Shown here one piece after another: positions 21,353 through 34,690 of a DNA stretch of 64,000 bases (its first letter is position 1; every line of letters starts with the position of its first letter). Origin of the DNA: Aplectana chamaeleonis. Its lineage: Eukaryota > Nematoda > Chromadorea > Rhabditida > Cosmocercidae. The translations under genes were made by a program, and so were the position numbers. Below the pieces are notes generated by a model. The model worked only from the letters and a program-made list of their open reading frames with translations. It had not been told where the DNA came from and did no database searches. The stretch covers positions 460,001-524,000 of the forward strand of contig JAPDOI010000021.1 of the NCBI GenBank assembly GCA_029168955.1, given 5' to 3'.

Positions 21353-24300
21353 CGCTCTGCACTTTTCACGACGTCCCGATGACGTCATCAGAAGCCCGAA
21401 GCACTTTTCACGACGTGCCGATGACGTCATCCGAAGCCCGAAGCACTTTTCACGACGTCCCGATGACGTCATTAGAAGCCCGAAGCACTTTTCACGACGC
21501 CCTTATGACGTCATTAGAAGCCCGAAGCACTTTTCACGACGTCCCGATGACGTCATTAGAAGCCCGAAGCACTTTTCACGACGTCCCGATGACGCCATCA
21601 GAAGCCCGAAGCACTTTTCACGACGTCCCGATGACGCCATCAGAAGCCAGATGCACTTTTCACGACGTCCCGATGACGTCATCAGAAGCCAGATGCACTT
21701 TTCACGACGTCCCGATGACGTCATCAGAAGCCCGAAGCACTTTTCACGACGTCCCGATGACGTCATCCGAAGCCCGAAGCACTTTTCACGACGTCCCGAT
21801 GACGTCATCAGAAGCCAGATGCACTTTTCACGACGTCCCGATGACGTCATCAGAAGCCCGAAGCACTTTTCACGACGTCCCGATGACGTCATCAGAAGCC
21901 AGATGCACTTTTCACGACGTGCCGATGACGTCATCCGAAGCCCGAAGCACTTTTCACGACGTCCCGATGACGTCATCAGAAGCCAGATGCACTTTTCACG
22001 ACGTCCCGATGACGTCATCAGAAGCCCGAAGCACTTTTCACGACGTCCCGATGACGTCATCCGAAGCCCGAAGCACTTTTCACGACGTCCCGATGACGTC
22101 ATCAGAAGCCCGAAGCACTTTTCACGACGTCCCGATGACGTCATCAGAAGCCCGAAGCACTTTTCACGACGTCCCGATGACGTCATCAGAAGCCAGATGC
22201 ACTTTTCACGACGTCCCGATGACGTCATCAGAAGCCAGATGCACTTTTCACGACGTCCCGATGACGTCATCAGAAGCCAGATGCACTTTTCACGACGTCC
22301 CGATGACGTCATCAGAAGCCCGAAGCACTTTTCACGACGTCCCGATGACGTCATCAGAAGCCAGATGCACTTTTCACGACGTCCCGATGACGTCATCAGA
22401 AGCCCGAAGCACTTTTCACGACGTCCCGATGACGTCATCAGAAGCCAGATGCACTTTTCACGACGTCCCGATGACGTCATCAGAAGCCCGAAGCACTTTT
22501 CACGACGTCCCGATGACGTCATCAGAAGCCAGATGCACTTTTCACGACGTGCCGATGACGTCATCCGAAGCCCGAAGCACTTTTCACGACGTCCCGATGA
22601 CGTCATCAGAAGCCAGATGCACTTTTCACGACGTCCCGATGACGTCATCAGAAGCCAGATGCACTTTTCACGACGTCCCGATGACGTCATCAGAAGCCAG
22701 ATGCACTTTTCACGACGTCCCGATGACGTCATCAGAAGCCAGATGCACTTTTCACGACGTCCCGATGACGTCATCAGAAGCCCGAAGCACTTTTCACGAC
22801 GTCCCGATGACGTCATCAGAAGCCCGAAGCACTTTTCACGACGTCCCGATGACGTCATCAGAAGCCCGAAGCACTTTTCACGACGTCCCGATGACGTCAT
22901 CAGAAGTCAGATGCACTTTTGACGACGTCCCGATGACGTCATGAGAAGCCCGAAGCACTTTTCACGACGTCCCGATGACGTCATCAGAAGCCAGAAGCAC
23001 TTTTCACGACGTCCCGATGACGTCATCAGAAGCCCGAAGCACTTTTCACGACGTCCCGATGACGTCATCAGAAGCCAGATGCACTTTTCACGACGTCCCG
23101 ATGACGTCATCAGAAGCCCGAAGCACTTTTCACGACGTCCCGATGACGTCATCAGAAGCCCGAAGCACTTTTCACGACGTCCCGATGACGTCATCAGAAG
23201 CCAGATGCACTTTTCACGACGTCCCGATGACGTCATCAGAAGCCCGAAGCACTTTTCACGACGTCCCGATGACGTCATCAGAAGCCAGAAGCACTTTTCA
23301 CGACGTCCCGATGACGTCATCAGAAGCCCGAAGCACTTTTCACGACGTCCCGATGACGTCATCAGAAGCCAGATGCACTTTTCACGACGTCCCGATGACG
23401 TCATCAGAAGCCAGATGCACTTTTCACGACGTCCCGATGACGTCATCAGAAGCCCGAAGCACTTTTCACGACGTGCCGATGACGTCATCCGAAGCCCGAA
23501 GCACTTTTCACGACGTCCCGATGACGTCATCAGAAGCCAGATGCACTTTTCACGACGTCCCGATGACGTCATCAGAAGCCCGAAGCACTTTTCACGACGT
23601 CCCGATGACGTCATCAGAAGCCAGATGCACTTTTCACGACGTGCCGATGACGTCATCCGAAGCCCGAAGCACTTTTCACGACGTCCCGATGACGTCATCA
23701 GAAGCCAGATGCACTTTTCACGACGTCCCGATGACGTCATCCGAAGCCCGAAGCACTTTTCACGACGTCCCGATGACGTCATCAGAAGCCAGATGCACTT
23801 TTCACGACGTCCCGATGACGTCATCAGAAGCCAGATGCACTTTTCACGACGTCCCGATGACGTCATCAGAAGCCAGATGCACTTTTCACGACGTCCCGAT
23901 GACGTCATCAGAAGCCAGATGCACTTTTCACGACGTCCCGATGACGTCATCAGAAGCCAGATGCACTTTTCACGACGTCCCGATGACGTCATCAGAAGCC
24001 AGATGCACTTTTCACGACGTCCCGATGACGTCATCCGAAGCCCGAAGCACTTTTCACGACGTCCCGATGACGTCATCAGAAGCCCGAAGCACTTTTCACG
24101 ACGTCCAGATGACGTCATCAGAAGCCAGATGCACTTTTCACGACGTCCCGATGACGTCATCAGAAGCCCGAAGCACTTTTCACGACGTCCCGATGACGTC
24201 ATCAGAAGCCAGATGCACTTTTCACGACGTCCCGATGACGTCATCAGAAGCCCGAAGCACTTTTCACGACGTCCCGATGACGTCATCAGAAGCCCGAAGC

Positions 24301-27300
24301 ACTTTTCACGACGTCCCGATGACGTCATCAGAAGCCCGAAGCACTTTTCACGACGTGCCGATGACGTCATCCGAAGCCAGATGCACTTTTCACGACGTCC
24401 CGATGACGTCATCAGAAGCCAGATGCACTTTTCACGACGTCCAGATGACGTCATCAGAAGCCAGATGCACTTTTCACGACGTCCCGATGACGTCATCAGA
24501 AGCCCGAAGCACTTTTCACGACGTCCCGATGACGTCATCAGAAGCCCGAAGCACTTTTCACGACGTGCCGATGACGTCATCCGAAGCCCGAAGCACTTTT
24601 CACGACGTCCCGATGACGTCATCCGAAGCCAGAAGCACTTTTCACGACGTCCCGATGACGTCATCAGAAGCCAGATGCACTTTTCACGACGTCCCGATGA
24701 CGTCATCAGAAGCCAGATGCACTTTTCACGACGTCCCGATGACGTCATCAGAAGCCCGAAGCACTTTTCACGACGTCCCGATGACGTCATCAGAAGCCAG
24801 ATGCACTTTTCACGACGTCCCGATGACGTCATCAGAAGCCAGATGCACTTTTCACGACGTCCCGATGACGTCATCAGAAGCCAGATGCACTTTTCACGAC
24901 GTCCCGATGACGTCATCAGAAGCCAGATGCACTTTTCACGACGTCCCGATGACGTCATCAGAAGCCAGATGCACTTTTCACGACGTCCCGATGACGTCAT
25001 CAGAAGCCCGAAGCACTTTTCACGACGTCCCGATGACGTCATCAGAAGCCAGATGCACTTTTCACGACGTCCCGATGACGTCATCAGAAGCCAGATGCAC
25101 TTTTCACGACGTCCCGATGACGTCATCAGAAGCCAGATGCACTTTTCACGACGTCCCGATGACGTCATCAGAAGCCCGAAGCACTTTTCACGACGTCCCG
25201 ATGACGTCATCAGAAGCCCGAAGCACTTTTCACGACGTCCCGATGACGTCATCAGAAGCCAGATGCACTTTTCACGACGTCCCGATGACGTCATCAGAAG
25301 CCAGATGCACTTTTCACGACGTCCCGATGACGTCATCAGAAGCCAGATGCACTTTTCACGACGTCCCGATGACGTCATCAGAAGCCAGATGCACTTTTCA
25401 CGACGTCCCGATGACGTCATCAGAAGCCAGATGCACTTTTCACGACGTCCCGATGACGTCATCAGAAGCCAGATGCACTTTTCACGACGTCCCGATGACG
25501 TCATCAGAAGCCAGATGCACTTTTCACGACGTCCCGATGACGTCATCAGAAGCCAGATGCACTTTTCACGACGTCCCGATGACGTCATCAGAAGCCAGAT
25601 GCACTTTTCACGACGTCCCGATGACGTCATCAGAAGCCCAGATGCACTTTTCACGACGACCCGATGACGTCATCAGAAGCCAGATGCACTTTTCACGACG
25701 TCCCGATGACGTCATCAGAAGCCAGATGCACTTTTCACGACGTCCCGATGACGTCATCAGAAGCCCGAAGCACTTTTCACGACGTCCCGATGACGTCATC
25801 AGAAGCCAGATGCACTTTTCACGACGTCCCGATGACATCATCAGAAGCCCGAAGCACTTTTCACGACGTCCCGATGACGTCATCAGAAGCCAGGTGCACT
25901 TTCACGACGTCCCGATGACGTCATCAGAAGCCAGATGCACTTTTCACGACGTCCCGATGACGTCATCAGAAGCCCGAAGCACTTTTCACGACGTCCCGAT
26001 GACGTCATCAGAAGCCCGAAGCACTTTTCACGACGTCCCGATGACGTCATCCGAAGCCCGAAGCACTTTTCACGACGTCCCGATGACGTCATCAGAAGCC
26101 AGATGCACTTTTCACGACGTCCCGATGACGTCATCAGAAGCCCGAAGCACTTTTCACGACGTCCCGATGACGTCATCAGAAGCCCGAAGCACTTTTCACG
26201 ACGTCCCGATGACGTCATCAGAAGCCAGATGCACTTTTCACGACGTCCCGATGACGTCATCAGAAGCCAGATGCACTTTTCACGACGTCCCGATGACGTC
26301 ATCAGAAGCCAGATGCACTTTTCACGACGTCCCGATGACGTCATCAGAAGCCCGAAGCACTTTTCACGACGTCCCGATGACGTCATCAGAAGCCAGATGC
26401 ACTTTTCACGACGTCCCGATGACGTCATCAGAAGCCCGAAGCACTTTTCACGACGTCCCGATGACGTCATCAGAAGCCAGATGCACTTTTCACGACGTCC
26501 CGATGACGTCATCAGAAGCCAGATGCACTTTTCACGACGTCCCGATGACGTCATCAGAAGCCCGAAGCACTTTTCACGACGTCCCGATGACGTCATCAGA
26601 AGCCAGATGCACTTTTCACGACGTCCCGATGACGTCATCAGAAGCCAGATGCACTTTTCACGACGTCCCGATGACGTCATCAGAAGCCAGATGCACTTTT
26701 CACGACGTCCCGATGACGTCATCAGAAGCCAGATGCACTTTTCACGACGTCCCGATGACGTCATCAGAAGCCAGATGCACTTTTCACGACGTCCCGATGA
26801 CGTCATCAGAAGCCAGATGCACTTTTCACGACGTCCCGATGACGTCATCAGAAGCCAGATGCACTTTTCACGACGTTCCGATGACGTCATCAGAAGCCAG
26901 ATGCACTTTTCACGACGTCCCGATGACGTCATCAGAAGCTAGAAGCACTTCTCACGACGTCCCGATGACGTCATCAGAAGCCAGATGCACTTTTCACGAC
27001 GTCCCGATGACGTCATCAGAAGCCAGATGCACTTTTCACGACGTCCCGATGACGTCATCAGAAGCCAGATGCACTTTCACGACGTCCCGATGACGTCATC
27101 AGAAGCCCGAAGCACTTTTCACGACGTCCCGATGACGTCATCAGAAGCCAGATGCACTTTTCACGACGTCCCGATGACGTCATCAGAAGCCAGATGCACT
27201 TTTCACGACGTCCCGATGACGTCATCAGAAGCCAGATGCACTTTTCACGACGTCCCGATGACGTCATCAGAAGCCCGAAGCACTTTTCACGACGTCCCGA

Positions 27301-30300
27301 TGACGTCATCAGAAGCCAGATGCACTTTTCACGACGTCCCGATGACGTCATCAGAAGCCAGATGCACTTTTCACGACGTCCCGATGACGTCATCAGAAGC
27401 CAGATGCACTTTCACGACGTCCCGATGACGTCATCAGAAGCCAGATGCACTTTTCACGACGTCCCGATGACGTCATCAGAAGCCAGATGCACTTTTCACG
27501 ACGTCCCGATGACGTCATCAGAAGCCAGATGCACTTTTCACGACGTCCCGATGACGTCATCAGAAGCCAGATGCACTTTTCACGACGTCCCGATGACGTC
27601 ATCAGAAGCCAGATGCACTTTTCACGACGTCCCGATGACGTCATCAGAAGCCAGATGCACTTTTCACGACGTCCCGATGACGTCATCAGAAGCCAGATGC
27701 ACTTTTCACGACGTCCCGATGACGTCATCAGAAGCCAGATGCACTTTTCACGACGTCCCGATGACGTCATCAGAAGCCAGATGCACTTTACACGACGTCC
27801 CGATGACGTCATCAGAAGCCAGATGCACTTTACACGACGTCCCGATGACGTCATCAGAAGCCAGATGCACTTTTCACGACGTCCCGATGACGTCATCAGA
27901 AGCCAGATGCACTTTTCACGACGTCCCGATGACGTCATCAGAAGCCAGATGCACTTTTCACGACGTCCCGATGACGTCATCAGAAGCCCGAAGCACTTTT
28001 CACGACGTCCCGATGACGTCATCAGAAGCCAGATGCACTTTTCACGACGTCCCGATGACGTCATCAGAAGCCAGATGCACTTTTCACGACGTCCCGATGA
28101 CGTCATCAGAAGCCAGATGCACTTTTCACGACGTCCCGATGACGTCATCAGAAGCCAGATGCACTTTTCACGACGTCCCGATGACGTCATCAGAAGCCAG
28201 ATGCACTTTTCACGACGTCCCGATGACGTCATCAGAAGCCAGATGCACTTTTCACGACGTCCCGATGACGTCATCAGAAGCCAGATGCACTTTTCACGAC
28301 GTCCAGATGACGTCATCAGAAGCCAGATGCACTTTTCACGACGTCCCGATGACGTCATCAGAAGCCAGATGCACTTTTCACGACGTCCCGATGACGTCAT
28401 CAGAAGCCAGATGCACTTTTCACGACGTCCCGATGACGTCATCAGAAGCCAGATGCACTTTTCACGACGTCCCGATGACGTCATCAGAAGCCCGAAGCAC
28501 TTTTCACGACGTCCCGATGACGTCATCAGAAGCCCGAAGTACTTTTCACGACGTGCCGATGACGTCATCCGAAGCCAGATGCACTTTTCACGACGTCCCG
28601 ATGACGTCATCAGAAGCCAGATGCACTTTTCACGACGTCCAGATGACGTCATCAGAAGCCCGAAGCACTTTTCACGACGTGCCGATGACGTCATCCGAAG
28701 CCCGAAGCACTTTTAACGACGCCCCGATGACGTCATCAGAAGCACGAAGCAATTTTCACGACGTGCCGATGACGTCGTCCGAAGCCCCAAGCAATTTTCA
28801 CGACGTGCCGATGACGTCATCCGAAGCCCGAATCACTTTTCACGACGTCCCGATGACGTCATCAGAAGCCCGAAGCACTTTTTACGACTTCCCGATGACG
28901 TCATCAGAAGCTCGAAGCAATTTTCACGTTGTGCCGATGACGTCATCCGAAGCCCGAAGCACTTTTCACGACGTGCCGATGACGTCATCCGAAGCCAGAT
29001 GCACTTTTCACGACGTCCCGATGACGTCATCAGAAGCCAGATGCACTTTTCACGACGTCCAGATGACGTCATCAGAAGCCAGATGCACTTTTCACGACGT
29101 CCCGATGACGTCGTCAGAAGCCAGATGCACTTTTCACGACGTCCCGATGACGTCATCAGAAGCCCGAAGCACTTTTCACGACGTCCCGATGACGTCATCA
29201 GAAGCCAGATGCACTTTTCACGACGTCCCGATGACGTCATCAGAAGCCAGATGCACTTTTCACGACGTCCCGATGACGTCATCAGAAGCCAGATGCACTT
29301 TTCACGACGTCCCGATGACGTCATCAGAAGCCAGATGCACTTTTCACGACGTCCAGATGACGTCATCAGAAGCCAGATGCACTTTTCACGACGTCCCGAT
29401 GACGTCATCAGAAGCCAGATGCACTTTTCACGACGTCCCTATGACGTCATCAGAAGCCAGACGCACTTTTCACGACGCCCCGATGACGTCATCAGAAGCC
29501 AGATGCACTTTTCACGACGTCCCGATGACGTCATCAGAAGCCAGATGCACTTTTCACGACGTCCCGATGACGTCATCAGAAGCCAGATGCACTTTTCACG
29601 ACGTCCCGATGACGTCATCAGAAGCCAGATGCATTTTTCATGACGTCCCGATGACGTCATCAGAAGCCAGATGCACTTTTCGCGACGTCCCGATGACGTC
29701 ATCAGAAGGCAGATGCACTTTTCACGCGTCCCAATGACGTCGTCAGAAGCCAGATGCACTTTTCACGGCGTCCCGATGACCTCATCAGAAGCCAGATGCA
29801 CTTTTCACGACGTCCCGATGACGTCATCAGAAGCCAGATGCACTTTTCACGACGTCCCGATGACGTCATCAGAAGCCAGATGCACTTTTCACGACCTCCC
29901 GATGACGTCATCAGAAGCCAGATGCACTTTTCACGACGTCCCGATGACGTCATCAGAAGCCAGATGCACTTTTCACGACGTCCCGATGACGTCATCAGAA
30001 GCCAGATGCACTTTTCACGACGTCCCGATGACGTCATCAGAAGCCAGATGCACTTTTCACGACGTCCCGATGACGTCATCAGAAGCCAGATGCACTTTTC
30101 ACGACGTCCCGATGACGTCATCAGAAGCCAGATGCACTTTTCACGACGTCCCGATGACGTCATCAGAAGCCAGATGCACTTTTCACGACGTCCCGATGAC
30201 GTCATCAAAAGCCAGGTGCACTTTTCACGACGTCCCGCTGACGTCATCAGAAGCCAGATGCACTTTTCACGACGTCCCGATGACGTCATCAGAAGCCAGA

Positions 30301-33300
30301 TGCACTTTTCACGACGTCCCGATGACGTCATCAGAAGCCAGATGCACTTTTCACGACGTCCCGATGACGTCATCAGAAGCCAGATGCACTTTTCACGACG
30401 TCCCGATGACGTCATCAGAAGCCAGATGCACTTTTCACGACGTCCCGATGACGTCATCAGAAGCCAGATGCACTTTTCACGACGTCCCGATGACGTCATC
30501 AGAAGCCAGATGCACTTTTCACGACGTCCAGATGACGTCATCAGAAGCCAGATGCACTTTTCACGACGTCCCGATGACGTCATCAGAAGCCAGATGCACT
30601 TTTCACGACGTCCCGATGACGTCATCAGAAGCCAGATGCACTTTTCACGACGTCCCGATGACGTCATCAGAAGCCAGATGCACTTTTCACGACGTCCCGA
30701 TGACGTCATCAGAAGCCAGATGCACTTTTCACGACGTCCCGATGACGTCATCAGAAGCCAGATGCACTTTTCACGACGTCCCGATGACGCCATCAGAAGC
30801 CAGATGCACTTTTCACGACGTCCCGATGACGTCATCAGAAGCCAGATGCACTTTTCACGACGTCCAGATGACGTCATCAGAAGCCAGATGCACTTTTCAC
30901 GACGTCCCGATGACGTCATCAGAAGCCCGAAGCACTTTTCACGACGTCCCGATGACGTCATCAGAAGCCAGATGCACTTTTCACGACGTCCCGATGACGT
31001 CATCAGAAGCCAGATGCACTTTTCACGACGTCCCGATGACGTCATCAGAAGCCAGATGCACTTTTCACGACGTCCCGATGACGTCATCAGAAGCCAGATG
31101 CACTTTTCACGACGTCCCGATGACGTCATCAGAAGCCAGATGCACTTTTCACGACGTCCCGATGACGTCATCAGAAGCCAGATGCACTTTTCACGACGTC
31201 CCGATGACGTCATCAGAAGCCAGATGCACTTTTCACGACGTCCCGATGACGTCATCAGAAGCCAGATGCACTTTTCACGACGTCCAGATGACGTCATCAG
31301 AAGCCAGATGCACTTTTCACGACGTCCCGATGACGTCATCAGAAGCCAGATGCACTTTTCACGACGTCCCGATGACGTCATCAGAAGCCAGATGCACTTT
31401 TCACGACGTCCCGATGACGTCATCAGAAGCCCGAAGCACTTTTCACGACGTCCAGATGACGTCATCAGAAGCCAGATGCACTTTTCACGACGTCCCGATG
31501 ACGTCATCAGAAGCCAGATGCACTTTTCACGACGTCCCGATGACGTCATCAGAAGCCAGATTCACTTTTCACGACGTCCCGATGACGTCATCAGAAGCCC
31601 GAAGCACTTTTCACGACGTCCCGATGACGTCATCAGAAGCCAGATGCACTTTTCACGACGTCCCGATGACGTCATCAGAAGCCAGATGCACTTTTCACGA
31701 CGTCCCGATGACGTCATCAGAAGCCCGAAGCACTTTTCACGACGTGCCGATGACGTCATCAGAAGCCAGATGCACTTTTCACGACGTCCCGATGACGTCA
31801 TCAGAAGCCAGATGCACTTTTCACGACGTCCCGATGACGTCATCAGAAGCCAGATGCACTTTTCACGACGTCCCGATGACGTCATCAGAAGCCAGATGCA
31901 CTTTTCTCGACGTCCCGATGACGTCATCAGAAGCCAGATGCACTTTTCACGACGTCCCGATGACGTCATCAGAAGCCAGATGCACTTTTCACGACGTCCC
32001 GATGACGTCATCAGAAGCCAGATGCACTTTTCACGACGTCCCGATGACGTCATCAGAAGCCAGATGCACTTTTCTCGACGTCCCGATGACGTCATCAGAA
32101 GCCAGATGCACTTTTCTCGACGTCCCGATGACGTCATCAGAAGCCAGATGCACTTTTCTCGACGTCCCGATGACGTCATCAGAAGCCAGATGCACTTTTC
32201 ACGACGTCCAGATGACGTCATCTGAAGCCAGATGCACTTTTCACGACGTCCCGATGACGTCATCAGAAGCCAGATGCACTTTTCACGACGTCCCGATGAC
32301 GTCATCAGAAGCCAGATGCACTTTTCACGACGTCCAGATGACGTCATCAAAAGCCAGATGCACTTTTCACGACGTCCCGATGACGTCATCAGAAGCCAGA
32401 TGCACTTTTCTCGACGTCCCGATGACGTCATCAGAAGCCAGATGCACTTTTCACGACGTCCCGATGACGTCATCAGAAGCCAGATGCACTTTTCACGACG
32501 TCCCCATGACGTCATCAAAAGTCAGATGCACTTTTCACGACGTCCAGATGACGTCATCAGAAGCCAGATGCACTTTTCACGACGTCCCGATGACGTCATC
32601 AGAAGCCCGAAGCACTTTTCACGACGTGCCGATGACGTCATCAGAAGCCAGATGCACTTTTCACGACGTCCCGATGACGTCATCAGAAGCCCGAAGCACT
32701 TTTCACGACGTCCAGATGACGTCATCAGAAGCCAGATGCACTTTTCACGACGTCCCGATGACGTCATCAGAAGCCAGATGCAGTTTTCACGACGTCCCGA
32801 TGACGTCATCAGAAGCCAGATGCACTTTTCACGACGTCCAGATGACGTCATCAAAAGCCAGATGCACTTTTCACGACGTCCCGATGACGTCATCAGAAGC
32901 CAGATGCACTTTTCTCGACGTCCCGATGACGTCATCAGAAGCCAGATGCACTTTTCACGACGTCCCGATGACGTCATCAGAAGCCAGATGCACTTTTCAC
33001 GACGTCCCCATGACGTCATCAAAAGTCAGATGCACTTTTCACGACGTCCAGATGACGTCATCAGAAGCCAGATGCACTTTTCACGACGTCCCGATGACGT
33101 CATCAGAAGCCCGAAGCACTTTTCACGACGTGCCGATGACGTCATCAGAAGCCAGATGCACTTTTCACGACGTCCCGATGACGTCATCAGAAGCCCGAAG
33201 CACTTTTCACGACGTCCAGATGACGTCATCAGAAGCCAGATGCACTTTTCACGACGTCTCGATGACGTCATCAGAAGCCAGATGCACTTTTCACGACGTC

Positions 33301-34108
33301 CCGATGACGTCATCAGAAGCCAGATTCACTTTTCACGACGTCCCGATGACGTCATCAGAAGCCCGAAGCACTTTTCACGACGTGCCGATGACGTCATCAG
33401 AAGCCAGATGCACTTTTCACGACGTCCCGATGACGTCATCAGAAGCCAGATGCACTTTTCACGACGTCCCGATGACGTCATCAGAAGCCCGAAGCACCTT
33501 TCACGACGTGCCGATGACGTCATCAGAAGCCAGATGCACTTTTCACGACGTCCCGATGACGTCATCAGAAGCCAGATGCACTTTTCACGACGTCCCGATG
33601 ACGTCATCAGAAGCCAGATGCACTTTTCACGACGTCCCGATGACGTCATCAGAAGCCCGAAGCACTTTTCACGACGTCCAGATGACGTCATCAGAAGCCA
33701 GATGCACTTTTCACGACGTCCCGATGACGTCATCAGAAGCCAGATGCACTTTTCACGACGTCCCGATGACGTCATCAGAAGCCCGAAGCACTTTTCACGA
33801 CGTCCAGATGACGTCATCAGAAGCGAGATGCACTTTTCACGACGTCCCGATGACGTCATCCGAAGCCCGAAGCACTTTTCACGACGTCCAGATGACGTCA
33901 TCAGAAGCCAGATGCACTTTTCACGACGTCCCGATGACGTCATCAGAAGCCCGAAGCACTTTTCACGACGTGCCGATGACGTCATCCGAAGCCCGAAGCA
34001 CTTTTCACGACGTCCCGATGACGTCATCAGAAGCCCGAAGCACTTTTCACGACGTCCCGATGACGTCATCAGAAGCCCGAAGCACTTTTCACGACGTGCC
34101 GATGACGT
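21353..34108 (+). repeat. Satellite B main array: about 304 monomers of 42 bp with CRE palindromes
   Basis: The monomer is CACTTTTCACGACGTCCC + GATGACGTCATC + AGAAGCC(A/C)GA(T/A)G. It contains the 12-bp palindrome GATGACGTCATC, whose core TGACGTCA is the consensus cAMP-response element for CREB/ATF bZIP factors. A second GACGTC core lies 11 bp upstream, centre to centre. Two main classes differ at CCAGATG versus CCCGAAG; minor variants are CCAGATGACG, TTTCTCGACG and GTGCCG. Core losses are few, for example at 21589, 21630, 25831, 28769, 29104, 29776 and 30787. A decayed patch lies at 28690-28960. One-base deletions (GCACTTTCACG) recur at about 25897, 27071 and 27406. Long open frames on both strands follow from the 3n unit length. 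Confidence 0.98.
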
Positions 34109-34233
34109 ATTCAGAATCCCCACTCACCTACAAATCGATTACTAACCAGCCTACGTACCCCCTACCAACTTACCTGTCTGCCAAGTTAATTGCAACGACC
34201 ATTGGCTATTAGCAGTGAGGACTGAAAAGCGTG

Positions 34234-34275
34234 ACGGCCCACGGCCTACGGCCTACGGCTTACGGCTCACGGCCT
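34234..34275 (+). repeat. Six 7-bp repeats ACGGCYY
   Basis: Tandem ACGGCCC, ACGGCCT twice, ACGGCTT, ACGGCTC, ACGGCCT. It sits between the end of satellite B and the right M1 subterminal region. Confidence 0.8.
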
Positions 34276-34690
34276 ACTGCGCACACCATGAAAATTTCTT
34301 AAGCTTTCGGGCTCACAACATTGTTATTTGTGAACCGATTTGGCTGAAATTTGGACAGCATGTGTCTTCTGGACCCCTTCACTTATATCCAGAAGGAAAT
34401 CTTCAGAAATTCTGGTTTAGAGATTCTATAAACTATTTTATAAAATTCTAAGTGATCACAAGGCCTAGGCAAAACCAAACCTCTCCAGCCGCTTCGCGGC
34501 TGGAGCGATAAGCTCTGGTACATCCCTAGTGACCTGTTGATTTCGATTATCACCAGCAGCGGAGCGGTGGGCCTCGATCAAATATAACTAGTGATAAGGG
34601 AGTTTCGACGGAAAAGCCACCGCTCCGCGCCGTGATAACCGAGAACATGAGTTCACTTGGAATGAAACAGAGTCTACTTCGATTTATAGC
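34276..34690. other. Right internal spacer of M1-long with nested hairpins
   Basis: CCAGCCGCTTCGCGGCTGG at about 34485 is a tight hairpin. GGAGCGGTGG (about 34559) and CCACCGCTCC (about 34617) form a wider inverted pair. No coding potential. Confidence 0.5.

Noticed and set aside
21353..34108. Possible CRISPR array because of regular repeats
   Set aside because: Monomers abut directly with no unique spacers, repeats are 42 bp end to end, and the setting is eukaryotic.
29671..34212. 1,513-codon plus-strand frame and its relatives over satellite B
   Set aside because: Same cause: a stop-free 42-bp monomer. The ends run into unrelated sequence and change frame at small indels.
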